A DNA stretch of 64,000 nt from the NCBI RefSeq assembly GCF_008905045.1, contig NZ_VWMY01000018.1, positions 123,427 to 187,426 on the forward strand, given 5' to 3'. This stretch comes from Streptomyces albicerus (GTDB lineage Bacteria; Actinomycetota; Actinomycetes; Streptomycetales; Streptomycetaceae). Under the pieces are notes generated by a model. It searched no databases, was not told the DNA's origin, and saw nothing but the letters and a program-made list of their open reading frames with translations. The position numbers and the translations under genes are program-made. Of the stretch, positions 15,559 to 23,480 are shown piece after piece (within the stretch, counting starts at the first letter, position 1; each line of letters starts with the position of its first letter).

Positions 15559-16479
15559 TCAGCCGCGCAACGCGTTCAGCCGGCGCCGGGCGGGCCCCAG
15601 CGCCCGCCCGCGTCGCAGCAGCCCGGACCAGGGATCGGTTTCGGCCTGCTCGACGGCGTCGGCGATGGTCCAGCGGCGAGGGCCGAGCCCGGGGTCGTCG
15701 AGCTGGTCCCAGGCGATGGGCGTGGCGACCGGGGCGCCGGGCCTGGCGCGGACCGTGAAGGGGGCGACCGCGGTCTGGGCGTACGCGTTGCGCTGGACGT
15801 CCAGGTAGAGCCGGTCCCCGCGGTTCTTCTTGCGGGCGGCCGTGGTGAGCCGGTCGGGGTGCGCGTCGGTGAGCGTGTCGGCGACGTCATTGGCGAACTC
15901 GCGTACCTCGTCGAAGTCGTGGTGGCCGTTCAGCGGTACGACGATGTGCAGTCCGCGGGAGCCGGTGGTCATCAGGGCGGACGGCAGCCGGAGTTCGTCG
16001 AGGAGCTCGCCGAGCAGCCGGGCCGCCTCACGCACCGGCTCGAAGTCGTCGGCGGAGGGATCGAGGTCGAACACCAACCGGTCGGGCCGCTCGACGCCGC
16101 CGGCCGACGAGATCCGGGCCAGCCACCGATGCAACGTCAGACTGGCCTGGTCGGCGAGGTAGACGAGCGTCGCGGTGTCCTCGCACAGCGGGTGGACGAC
16201 CGTGCCGCCCTCCTTGGGCACCTCGGCCCGCTGAATCCAGTCGGGGTCGTGGTCCTGGATGTTCTTCTGCATGAACTTGGGTCCGCCGAGCCCGTCCGGG
16301 TGCCGCTCCAGCATCAGCGGCCGCCCGCGCAGGTGCGGCAGCATGAAGGAGGCGACGGCCCGGTAGTACTCGACCAGGTCCGCCTTCGTGTACTCCTTCG
16401 CCCGCCCGTCGCCGGGGAACAGCACCTTGTCGGGCCGATGCACCTCGACGGTCCGCCGTCCCGCACGTACGGTCCGCAT
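15559..16479 (-). CDS. ligD: LigD-type polymerase/primase domain (non-homologous end joining)
   Basis: 306 aa, a stand-alone PolDom. Signatures are EVHRPDKVLFPGDG at the N-terminus, LVFDLDPS (metal-binding DxD), SRGLHIVVPL, and RARPGAPVATPIAWDQLDD. In NHEJ this domain fills or extends DNA ends with Ku and a ligase. No ligase or nuclease domain is fused and Ku is not in the window; Streptomyces often encode these separately. The start at 16479 (MRTVRAGRRTVEVHRP) is 45 nt after the transketolase stop. Confidence 0.88.
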   Translation of the reverse strand: MRTVRAGRRTVEVHRPDKVLFPGDGRAKEYTKADLVEYYRAVASFMLPHLRGRPLMLERHPDGLGGPKFMQKNIQDHDPDWIQRAEVPKEGGTVVHPLCEDTATLVYLADQASLTLHRWLARISSAGGVERPDRLVFDLDPSADDFEPVREAARLLGELLDELRLPSALMTTGSRGLHIVVPLNGHHDFDEVREFANDVADTLTDAHPDRLTTAARKKNRGDRLYLDVQRNAYAQTAVAPFTVRARPGAPVATPIAWDQLDDPGLGPRRWTIADAVEQAETDPWSGLLRRGRALGPARRRLNALRG

Positions 16480-16524
16480 GGTCAGTCCTTCCCTGTGGTC
16501 ATTCCTTCCGTAGGCCGCTCGCCG

Positions 16525-18372
16525 TCACCGCACGACCGCGTGCTCCACCAGCAGCTTCGCCGAGGCCGCGATCGACTCGGCGTCGATGCCGGCGGCGTGC
16601 AGCTGCTCGGCGGGCGTGCCCGAGCCGGGCATGGTGCGCACCCCGAGGCGGACCAGGCGGGGCGTGGGGCGGCCGTCGAGGAAGGCGTCCAGGACGGCGT
16701 CGCCGAGGCCGCCCTCCTCGTGGTGGTCCTCCACGGTGAGCAGGCAGCCGGTGTGCTCGGCGGCGTCGCGCAGGGTGCCGCGGTCGACGGGCTTGACGGA
16801 GTACAGGTCGATGACCTGCACGGAAATGCCGTCGGCGGCCAGCGTGTCCGCTGCTTTCAGTGCCTCGTGCACGGTCACTCCGGCGGCGACGACCGTCAGC
16901 CGGTCGTCCGGGGAGACCCGCAGCACCTTGCTGCCGCCGACCGGGAACTCCTCGTTCGGGCCGTACACGACCGGGGTTTCGCCGCGTGAGGTGCGCAGAT
17001 AGCGGATGCCCTCGCAGCCCGCCATCGTGGCGACGAGCTTGGCGGTCTGGTTGGCGTCGCACGGGTACAGCACGGTCGAACCGTGCACCGCCCGGAACAT
17101 CGCCAGGTCCTCCAGGCCCATCTGGGAGGGCCCGTCCTGGCCGATCGCGACGCCCGCGTGCGAGCCGACGAGGTTGATGCCGGCCCCGCTGACGGACGCC
17201 ATGCGGACGAAGTCGTGGGCGCGTGTGAGGAACGCGGCGAAGGTCGAGACGTACGGCACCCAGCCACGGGTCGCGAGGCCGACGGCGGCCGCGACGAGCT
17301 GCTGCTCGGCGATGTAGCACTCGAAGAACCGGTCGGGGTGCTCCTTCGCGAAGAACTCGGCGCGCGTCGAGTCGCTCACCTCGCCGTCGAGGGCGACGAC
17401 GTCTCCGCGGGCGGTGCCGAGCGCGGCGAGCGCCTGCCCGTAGGCGTTGCGGGTGGCGACCTTGTCGCCGGTCTCGTAACGCGGCAGGTCCAGGTGTCCG
17501 GCACGTACGGCGTGCAGCATCCGTGCGGCGGGCGGCTGCTGGACCTCGACGCGGATGTCGCGCGCCCCGCCGAGTTCCGCGACCGCCTCGGCGGGCTCGG
17601 GCAGCGGCTTGCCGTGCAGGCCCTCGCGGTCCTGAACGGACTCGACGCCCTTGCCCTTCAGGGTGCGGGCGAGGATCGCGGTCGGCTGCCCGACGGTGGA
17701 GACCGCCTCACCGTACGCACGGTCGACGGCGTCCACGTCATGTCCGTCGACCTCGACGGTGTGCCAGCCGAAGGCCTTGAAACGGCGGGTGTACGCGTCG
17801 AGGTCGTGGCCGTGCCGGGTCGGGCCGCGCTGGCCGAGGCGGTTGACGTCCACGATCGCGGTGAGGTTGTCCAGGTGCTCGTATCCGGCGTGCTCGGCCG
17901 CCTCCCACACGGAGCCCTCGGCCAGCTCGCTGTCCCCGCACAGCACCCACACCCGGTAGCCGACCCGGTCGAGCCGCTTGCCCGACAGTGCGATGCCCAC
18001 ACCGACGGGCAGCCCCTGCCCGAGCGATCCGGTGGCCGTCTCCACCCACGGCAGCCGGCGCGGCGTCGGATGCCCCTCGAGCCTGCTGCCGAACTTGCGG
18101 AACGTCATCAGCTCGGTGTCGTTGATCGCCCCGGCCGCCTTGTAGGCCGCGTACAGCAGCGGCGAGGCATGCCCCTTCGACAGTACGAAGCGGTCGTTGC
18201 CCGGATGAGCGGGCCGGGCGAAGTCATAACGGAGATGCCGGGCGAGCAGAACGGCCATGAGATCGGCGGCGGACATGGAGGAGGTGGGGTGTCCGGAGCC
18301 CGCGGCGGCGGCAGCGCGGACACTGTCCACGCGCAACTGCTGCCCCAACTCCGTGAGTTGACGGGTATTCAT
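16525..18372 (-). CDS. Transketolase (fused N- and C-terminal halves)
   Basis: 615 aa. The N-terminal ThDP domain has SGHPTSSMSAADLMAVL, LSKGHASPLLYAAY and the cofactor motif GDSELAEGSVWEA (about 145-157), ending in VDVNRLGQ. The Pyr domain includes YIAEQQLVAAAVGLATRGW, and the C-terminal domain resembles 1-deoxyxylulose synthase/pyruvate dehydrogenase beta. The length is close to animal-type transketolases and shorter than the ~690-aa E. coli type. It transfers two-carbon units in the pentose phosphate pathway. The ATG overlaps the stop of the upstream oxidoreductase (ATGA). The GDS in place of GDG is a mild variation. Confidence 0.88.
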   Translation of the reverse strand: MNTRQLTELGQQLRVDSVRAAAAAGSGHPTSSMSAADLMAVLLARHLRYDFARPAHPGNDRFVLSKGHASPLLYAAYKAAGAINDTELMTFRKFGSRLEGHPTPRRLPWVETATGSLGQGLPVGVGIALSGKRLDRVGYRVWVLCGDSELAEGSVWEAAEHAGYEHLDNLTAIVDVNRLGQRGPTRHGHDLDAYTRRFKAFGWHTVEVDGHDVDAVDRAYGEAVSTVGQPTAILARTLKGKGVESVQDREGLHGKPLPEPAEAVAELGGARDIRVEVQQPPAARMLHAVRAGHLDLPRYETGDKVATRNAYGQALAALGTARGDVVALDGEVSDSTRAEFFAKEHPDRFFECYIAEQQLVAAAVGLATRGWVPYVSTFAAFLTRAHDFVRMASVSGAGINLVGSHAGVAIGQDGPSQMGLEDLAMFRAVHGSTVLYPCDANQTAKLVATMAGCEGIRYLRTSRGETPVVYGPNEEFPVGGSKVLRVSPDDRLTVVAAGVTVHEALKAADTLAADGISVQVIDLYSVKPVDRGTLRDAAEHTGCLLTVEDHHEEGGLGDAVLDAFLDGRPTPRLVRLGVRTMPGSGTPAEQLHAAGIDAESIAASAKLLVEHAVVR

Positions 18373-19994
18373 GTCTCTCCTTCCACGGTGCTGTCGGGGC
18401 CGGGGGCGGCCGGCTTGTCGGGGGCGGAGGCCGGCGGGCTGCCGGGAGCGCTAGACGCCGGGTCGTCGGGGTCCACGGCCGCCGGGCGGCCGGGGTCCGG
18501 GACCGCGGAGTCGTGAGACGTGGGTGCCGGACGGTTGCCCGGGTCGCGTACGGGAGAACCCTTGGGCGCGGCGGGCGCTCCGGCTGTTTCACGCGCCCCG
18601 GGTGCCCCGGGCCCGCCGGACTCGCCGGGCCCGCCCGAGCCGGAATCCGAGGAACCCCCGGCCCCGCCGGAAGCCCCTCGCCTCTCGTGTCCGCCCGCCA
18701 CCCGGGCCAGCTCCGGTGAAGCCGTGTCCAGCGGTACCGACCAGGAGCGGACGAGGCCCAACTGCACGCCCTGGCGCGGGAGTACGGCGTCCAGGAACCA
18801 GTCGGCGGCGACCCGGACGCGGTTGCCGGGCATCGCGGCCAGGTGGTAACCGCGGGTGACGGCTCCGGCGAGCGGCCCGGACAGATGGACGCCGAGCGGA
18901 TTGGCGGCCGCCTTCACCCCGCCGAGGTCGACGACGAAGCCCATGTCGCGGTGCCGGTAGACGCGGGGGTCGCCGATACCGAGCGAGGCGGCGACGTTGT
19001 GCCCCGCGGTCTTCCCCTGCCGCCAGGCGTGCTGGGCGGTCATCGGCGTGTACTGGCCGGGCCTCTCCAGGTCGGGCACGGCGGCCGCGTCCCCGCAGGC
19101 GAACACGTCAGGGCGGCCCGGCACCTGGAGGTTCGGCTCGACGAGCAGCCGACCGCGTTCCAGGGGCAGCCCGAGCGACTCGGCCAGCGGATCGGGCCGC
19201 ACGCCGACGCACCAGACCAGAGTCCGGGTGTCGATGAACTCCCCGTCGCTGAGCAGCACTCCGTCCGGAGTTGCCTCCTTCACGGAGGTCTCGGTGCGCA
19301 CCTCGACGCCACGCTGCCGCAGCACGTGATCGGCGGTGCGCGCGAGGCGCTCGTCCAGCTCGGGCAGCACCCGCGGCGCGATGTCGAGCAGCAGCCAACG
19401 GGGGCGCATGCCCACGCGAAGCGGCTGCTTGCGGACCAGCGCGTCAGTGAACAACTGCCCGTGCGCGGCCACTTCGGTGCCGGTGTAGCCCGCGCCGACG
19501 ACCACGAAGGTGCAGCGTGCGGAGCAGGTTCCGGGGTCGTCGGCGGCCGCGGCGAGCTCCACCTGCCGCGTCACGTGGTCGCGCAGGTACAGCGCCTCGG
19601 GCAGCCCCCGGAAGCCGTGTGCGTGCTCGGCCACTCCGGGGATGGGCAACAGCTTGTTGACACTGCCGGCGGCGAGCACGAGACGGTCGTACGACATGGT
19701 GCCGCCACCGCCCTCGGGGTCGCTGTAGTGCACGGTCTGCGCTTCGAGGTCGATCCCGTCCGCCTCGCCGAGCACCAGCCGTACGCGCGGCAGGGTGCCT
19801 GCCAGCGAGACGGTGACGCGGCGTGGTTCCAGGACACCGGCGGCTACCTGAGGCAGCAGGGGCAGATACAGAAAGTAGTCCGTCGGGTTCAGCAGGACGA
19901 TGTCGGCCTTGTTCCGGGCCAGCCGGGACAGCGTGCGTGCCGTCCGGTACCCGGCGAATCCTGCGCCGACGATCACGACGCGGGGTCGGCTCAT
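18369..19994 (-). CDS. NAD(P)/FAD-dependent oxidoreductase (NDH-2-like) with disordered tail
   Basis: 541 aa. Two dinucleotide-binding motifs are seen: VVIVGAGFAGYRTARTL (5-21) for FAD and VVVGAGYTGTEVA (about 165) for NAD(P)H. The FAD-contacting block PDVFACGDAAAVPD and the TAQHAWRQGKTAGHN stretch match type II NADH dehydrogenases. From about residue 430 the chain becomes a ~110-residue Gly/Pro/Ala/Asp tail of low complexity, not part of the family. It probably oxidises NADH at the membrane. The start is the ATG at 19994, which gives the correct FAD-motif spacing; the longer frame adds only Arg-rich sequence. Confidence 0.85.
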   Translation of the reverse strand: MSRPRVVIVGAGFAGYRTARTLSRLARNKADIVLLNPTDYFLYLPLLPQVAAGVLEPRRVTVSLAGTLPRVRLVLGEADGIDLEAQTVHYSDPEGGGGTMSYDRLVLAAGSVNKLLPIPGVAEHAHGFRGLPEALYLRDHVTRQVELAAAADDPGTCSARCTFVVVGAGYTGTEVAAHGQLFTDALVRKQPLRVGMRPRWLLLDIAPRVLPELDERLARTADHVLRQRGVEVRTETSVKEATPDGVLLSDGEFIDTRTLVWCVGVRPDPLAESLGLPLERGRLLVEPNLQVPGRPDVFACGDAAAVPDLERPGQYTPMTAQHAWRQGKTAGHNVAASLGIGDPRVYRHRDMGFVVDLGGVKAAANPLGVHLSGPLAGAVTRGYHLAAMPGNRVRVAADWFLDAVLPRQGVQLGLVRSWSVPLDTASPELARVAGGHERRGASGGAGGSSDSGSGGPGESGGPGAPGARETAGAPAAPKGSPVRDPGNRPAPTSHDSAVPDPGRPAAVDPDDPASSAPGSPPASAPDKPAAPGPDSTVEGET

Positions 19995-20148
19995 GGTTCG
20001 CCTCCGGCGGGGTCGCTCGTACGGGGCTTTCCGCGTCCCCCTGCCCAGGGTGCCCAAACGTCGCCGTCCCCGCTCGACGGCGTTTCGCGCCGGGCGCCGG
20101 GGATACCCGCAGAACGGTCCCGACCAGGCCCGTCACGGAGGTATCGGC

Positions 20149-21114
20149 ATGCCCGAGTACGGCTATTTCCTGTCCACCGAGGAGTTCGGCCCGGCGGACC
20201 TCGTCGAGCAGGCCCGGATGGCCGAGCAGGCCGGATTCCAGTCGCTGTGGATCTCGGACCACTACCACCCGTGGAACGACGCACAGGGCCAGAGCCCCTT
20301 CGTCTGGTCGGTGATCGGCGCCCTGTCGAACGCCGTGTCCCTGCCGATCGCCACCGCGGTGACCTGCCCGACCGTACGGATCCACCCGGCGGTGGTGGCG
20401 CAGGCCGCGGCGACCAGCGCGGTGATGACCAACGGCCGCTTCCGGCTCGGTGTCGGCACCGGCGAGGCCCTGAACGAACACATCCTCGGCGATGCCTGGC
20501 CGCCCGCCCACGTCCGCCTGGAAATGCTGGAGGAGGCCATCCAGGTGATGCGCCACCTCTTCACCGGCGAGGAGGTCAACCACGCCGGCGCCCACTACAC
20601 GGTGGAGAACGCCCGCCTCTACACGGTCCCCGAGGAGCCCGTACCGATCGACATCTCGGGTTTCGGACCGGCGGCCACGGCGCTGGCGGCCCGTGTCGGC
20701 GACGGCTACATCACGATGATGCCGGACGAGTCGATGGTGGAGCAGTTCCGCAAGGGCGGCGGGGGCGCCAAGCCGGTCAGCGGCGGTACGAAGGTCTGCT
20801 ACGGCCCGGACCGCGACGAGGCCGTGTCCACGGTCCGCCGCCTGTGGTCCAACCAGCTGCTGCCGGGTGAGATGGGCCAGGTCCTCCCCTCACCGAAGCA
20901 CTTCGAGCAGCTGGAGCCGCTGATCACGGAGGAGATGGTCGGCCGGAACACGGTGTGCGGGGACGCCGTCGACGAGCACGTCGCCGCACTGGCCGCCTTC
21001 GCCGAGGCGGGCTTCGACCATGTCTACGTCAACCAGATCGGCCCCGACCAGCGCGGCTTCTTCGATTTCTACCGCACGAAGGTGCTTCCGCAGCTTCAGG
21101 AGGGGGTCCGCTGA
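20149..21114 (+). CDS. LLM class F420-dependent oxidoreductase (G6PDH-like, TIGR03557 type)
   Basis: 321 aa. It looks like the F420-dependent glucose-6-phosphate dehydrogenase subgroup: MPEYGYFLSTEEFGP at the N-terminus, SLWISDHYHPWN (His near residue 42), TCPTVRIHPAVVAQAAAT, GRFRLGVGTGEALNEH and ISGFGPAATALAARVGDGY. It probably uses coenzyme F420; the substrate is uncertain. CACGGAGG lies about 8 nt ahead of the ATG. It is divergent from the FAD oxidoreductase (154-nt gap). Its stop is followed by 15-nt tandem repeats. Confidence 0.85.
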   Translation: MPEYGYFLSTEEFGPADLVEQARMAEQAGFQSLWISDHYHPWNDAQGQSPFVWSVIGALSNAVSLPIATAVTCPTVRIHPAVVAQAAATSAVMTNGRFRLGVGTGEALNEHILGDAWPPAHVRLEMLEEAIQVMRHLFTGEEVNHAGAHYTVENARLYTVPEEPVPIDISGFGPAATALAARVGDGYITMMPDESMVEQFRKGGGGAKPVSGGTKVCYGPDRDEAVSTVRRLWSNQLLPGEMGQVLPSPKHFEQLEPLITEEMVGRNTVCGDAVDEHVAALAAFAEAGFDHVYVNQIGPDQRGFFDFYRTKVLPQLQEGVR

Positions 21115-21118
21115 CTCA

Positions 21119-21229
21119 GCGGACACGGAGACTGCGGACACGGAGACTCAGGAGACGGAGACTCAGCGGATGCGCTTCCGCCGCGGACTGGACTCAGTGG
21201 GACTCAGTGGGTGCGTTTCCGCCGCGCGG
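21119..21229. repeat. Tandem repeats and a gene-end echo between convergent genes
   Basis: GCGGACACGGAGACT occurs at 21119-21133 and 21134-21148, and as CAGGAGACGGAGACT at 21149-21163. The sequence at 21161-21188 (GACTCAGCGGATGCGCTTCC and on) is an imperfect copy of 21201-21229, which carries the last codons and stop of the SDR gene. GACTCAGTGG is also doubled at 21191-21210. Confidence 0.8.
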
Positions 21230-22220
21230 CCAGCGCGAGCGCGCCGCCCACGGCCCCGCCCACAGCCAGCCCCCTTCCGACCCGCCCCCGATTCCGCGAC
21301 ACCCACTCCTGCCGGCTGTCCGACAGTGCCTCGTCGTCGAAGCGCCCGTGCGCGCCGAAGTCACGGCCGTGGGGTCCGTCAGCCGGCGACCACAGGTTGC
21401 CGTGGAGGTGATGGTCGCCCTCGGCGCGCTGGGCGTCGAACGCCGTGCGGGCGAGATAGCGGTCCAGCAGACCGGGCGCGACGGCATTGGCCAGCATCGT
21501 GGCCGTGGTCGAGCCGCCGACCCAGTACTCGCGACGCCGGGGGTGCCCGGCCGCGTGCACGATCGCGCGGGCGGCGAGCTCCGGCTGGTAGATGGGCGCG
21601 ACGGGCCGGGCACGGCCCGCCATCCGGCTCAACACCCAGTCGAACTGCGGGGTGTTGACGGCAGGCAGCTGCACCATGGTCGTACGCACCCTGGACCCCT
21701 CGTGCAACAACTCGCAGCGCAGCGACTCGTTGAAGCCCTGGATCGCGTGCTTGGCGCCGCAGTACGCGGACTGCAGCGGAATCCCCCGGTACGCGAGCGC
21801 CGAGCCGACCTGCACGATCGCACCCCGGTTACGCGGCTGCATGTGCCGCAGCGCCGCCCTCGTGCCGAACACATAGCCCAGGTACGTCACTTCGGTGACC
21901 CGGCGGAACTCGTCGGGCGTGATCTCGGTGAACGGCGCGAAGACCCCGGCGAATGCGTTGTTGACCCAGACGTCGATCCGTCCGAACGCGTCGACGACCT
22001 GCTGGGCGGCGTCCTCGACGGCCTTCGCATCGGCGACGTCCACGGAGACGACGAGCGCCTCACCACCGGCGCGCTGCACCTCGTCCGCCGCCGCGGCCAG
22101 TCCGTCGCGGCCCCGGGCGAGCAGGGCGACCCGGTCGCCACGGGCGGCGAAGGCCCGGGCCGTGGCCCGGCCGACGCCGCCGCTTGCCCCGGTCACCACG
22201 ACGGCCCTGCGGCGCGACAC
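21204..22220 (-). CDS. Short-chain dehydrogenase/reductase, extended (338 aa)
   Basis: The N-terminal Rossmann motif is VVTGASGGVGRATARAF; NAG-type sequence is VNNAFAG; the catalytic Tyr-Lys pair is in SAYCGAKHAI (Tyr about 153). After the SDR core (about 1-250) comes an extension of about 90 residues. It holds a short hydrophobic, Gly/Ala-rich stretch (GRGLAVGGAVGGALALAARR) near the C-terminus that could associate with membrane. NAD(P)H-dependent; substrate unknown. It lies 3 nt downstream of the holin-like gene, so the two form an operon. Confidence 0.85.
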   Translation of the reverse strand: MSRRRAVVVTGASGGVGRATARAFAARGDRVALLARGRDGLAAAADEVQRAGGEALVVSVDVADAKAVEDAAQQVVDAFGRIDVWVNNAFAGVFAPFTEITPDEFRRVTEVTYLGYVFGTRAALRHMQPRNRGAIVQVGSALAYRGIPLQSAYCGAKHAIQGFNESLRCELLHEGSRVRTTMVQLPAVNTPQFDWVLSRMAGRARPVAPIYQPELAARAIVHAAGHPRRREYWVGGSTTATMLANAVAPGLLDRYLARTAFDAQRAEGDHHLHGNLWSPADGPHGRDFGAHGRFDDEALSDSRQEWVSRNRGRVGRGLAVGGAVGGALALAARRKRTH

Positions 22221-22223
22221 GGC

Positions 22224-22751
22224 TCACCGGGCCCGGTGGTGCGGTGCTTCGGGATCCGTCGGCCCGCCGGTGCCGGGCACCGGGGGCGCGCCCGCTCCGG
22301 GCGCCCCGGTCGCTCCGCCCACGCCGCCGGGCGCGACGGGCGGCACCGGCGGATAGGTGGCGGTCCCGGCGAGCCCGCCGGGCGGCGCCCCGGGCATCGT
22401 GCCGCCGACGGCACGCTCTCCCTGCGCCTCGGCGATCCGCTCCGGCGTGGGCCGGGACGCCGACGGCTTCGCCGCGTTGCGCAGCGCGTAGGCCAGTACG
22501 CCGAGGACGGCGGCGGTGATCAGCGCGGCGGCCCAGTCGGGCAGGCCGAGCGCCAGGGCGAGACCGAGGGTGAGCGCGAGGGCCGCGCCCGCGTACAGGG
22601 CGACGGCGCCGGACGCGGCGTACAGCGCGGCCGTACGGCGCTGCTTGCGGGTCTGCTCCCGCAGTTCGTCGCGTACGGCCTCGCGGGCCACCTGCGCCAG
22701 CTCGTCGACCAGGTGCTTGTCCAGATGTTCCAGGTGATCGATGCGGTCCAT
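22224..22751 (-). CDS. Phage-holin-superfamily-like membrane protein (Phage_holin_3_6 type)
   Basis: 175 aa from the ATG at 22751. An amphipathic N-terminal helix (MDRIDHLEHLDKHLVDELAQ) precedes two hydrophobic segments (ALYAASGAVALYAGAALALT and ALGLPDWAAALITAAVLGVLAYAL). A Pro/Gly/Ala-rich disordered tail of about 70 residues follows. Despite the name, these actinobacterial proteins are chromosomal envelope proteins of unknown role, not phage remnants. The longer frame to 23048 crosses the VOC promoter and is not supported. Confidence 0.75.
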   Translation of the reverse strand: MDRIDHLEHLDKHLVDELAQVAREAVRDELREQTRKQRRTAALYAASGAVALYAGAALALTLGLALALGLPDWAAALITAAVLGVLAYALRNAAKPSASRPTPERIAEAQGERAVGGTMPGAPPGGLAGTATYPPVPPVAPGGVGGATGAPGAGAPPVPGTGGPTDPEAPHHRAR

Positions 22752-22947
22752 GGCGGCCGGGTACCCGCGCCCGTTGGCACGTAACGCCGACCGCGGCGGG
22801 CTGGCCACCGCGGTGAAGGCCGCCGAAGCCATCGCACCGACACGGCCCCACCCGGGCACCGACACGGCGCTCAAGAACATCGCCGTGGGACCCGTCGCGG
22901 CCGTCATCGACCGCACCCGTGACGCCGTACGCAAGGCCTTGGGCTGA
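22741..22947 (+). CDS. Possible 65-68 aa protein, unknown
   Basis: This frame overlaps the divergent holin-like start by only about 11 nt. It has strongly GC-rich third positions, as real genes here do. The C-terminal part (ATAVKAAEAIAPTRPHPGTD, then VIDRTRDAVRKALG) looks like a folded helical protein or the remnant of one. The start could be ATG 22741 or ATG 22750; neither has a clear ribosome binding site. I do not recognise a family. It may be the tail of a decayed gene. Confidence 0.4.
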   Translation: MRSMAAGYPRPLARNADRGGLATAVKAAEAIAPTRPHPGTDTALKNIAVGPVAAVIDRTRDAVRKALG

Positions 22948-22963
22948 CCGCACGCCGAATGCG

Positions 22964-22991
22964 AAACGATCTCGTCCAAACGATCTCGTCC
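22964..22991. repeat. Perfect 14-bp tandem repeat upstream of the VOC gene
   Basis: AAACGATCTCGTCC at 22964-22977 is repeated exactly at 22978-22991, ending 28 nt before the VOC start codon. Its position fits an operator. Confidence 0.75.
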
Positions 22992-23019
22992 TCGGCCGAC
23001 CCCAACTAGGCTCGTCCGC

Positions 23020-23373
23020 ATGGACATTCTGGGAGCCACGCTGCGCATCTGCGTCGACGACCTGGAGACTGCGGTCCCCTTCTACGAGAAGCTGGCGGGC
23101 GGACCGGCGCTCCGCTTCGAACGCGGCGGCGTGTCCGTCGCCGCGGTCGGCTGCTTCCTGCTGATGAGCGGACCGCAGTCGGAACTGGAGGTGCTGCGCA
23201 AGGTCTCGGCGACCATCGCAGTGAAGGACGTCGACGAAGCCCACCAAGTACTGACCGACTCGGGCGCCCACGTCCTCGCGGGCCCGGTCACCACCCCCGT
23301 CGGCCGCAACCTGATCGCGATGCACCCGGACGGCTACGTGTACGAGTACGTGGACCGCCGCGCGACGGAGTAG
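23020..23373 (+). CDS. VOC family (glyoxalase/bleomycin-resistance fold) protein
   Basis: 117 aa, one glyoxalase-fold module: LRICVDDLETAVPFYEKLAG at the start, a central ELEVLRKVSATIAVKDVDEA, and a C-terminal metal-site-like region GRNLIAMHPDGYVYEYV. Such proteins act as lyases or dioxygenases, or simply bind small toxic molecules. The classical glyoxalase I ligand set is incomplete, so the activity is open. The ATG at 23020 is the only reasonable start. The dispersed hairpin element (copy B) follows the stop. Confidence 0.8.
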   Translation: MDILGATLRICVDDLETAVPFYEKLAGGPALRFERGGVSVAAVGCFLLMSGPQSELEVLRKVSATIAVKDVDEAHQVLTDSGAHVLAGPVTTPVGRNLIAMHPDGYVYEYVDRRATE

Positions 23374-23393
23374 CTCCGCAGGTCGGGTGGGGC

Positions 23394-23450
23394 TGCCCCT
23401 TCAGGGGCGCGGGGCCGCGACACATGCGGCTCCGCCGCACGGGTGTGCCC
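23394..23450 (+). repeat. Dispersed 3'-end hairpin element, copy B
   Basis: GCCCCTTCAGGGGCGCGGGG is followed by CGACACATGCGGCTCCGCCG. It matches copy A with substitutions and lies between the convergent VOC and arginase-fold genes. Confidence 0.8.
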
Positions 23451-23480
23451 AACCACCCAGCAACAGCGGCAGCGACCGGG

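Noticed and set aside
22224..22751. Phage remnant because of the holin-like protein
   Set aside because: No other phage genes are nearby; chromosomal holin-fold proteins are common in actinobacteria.
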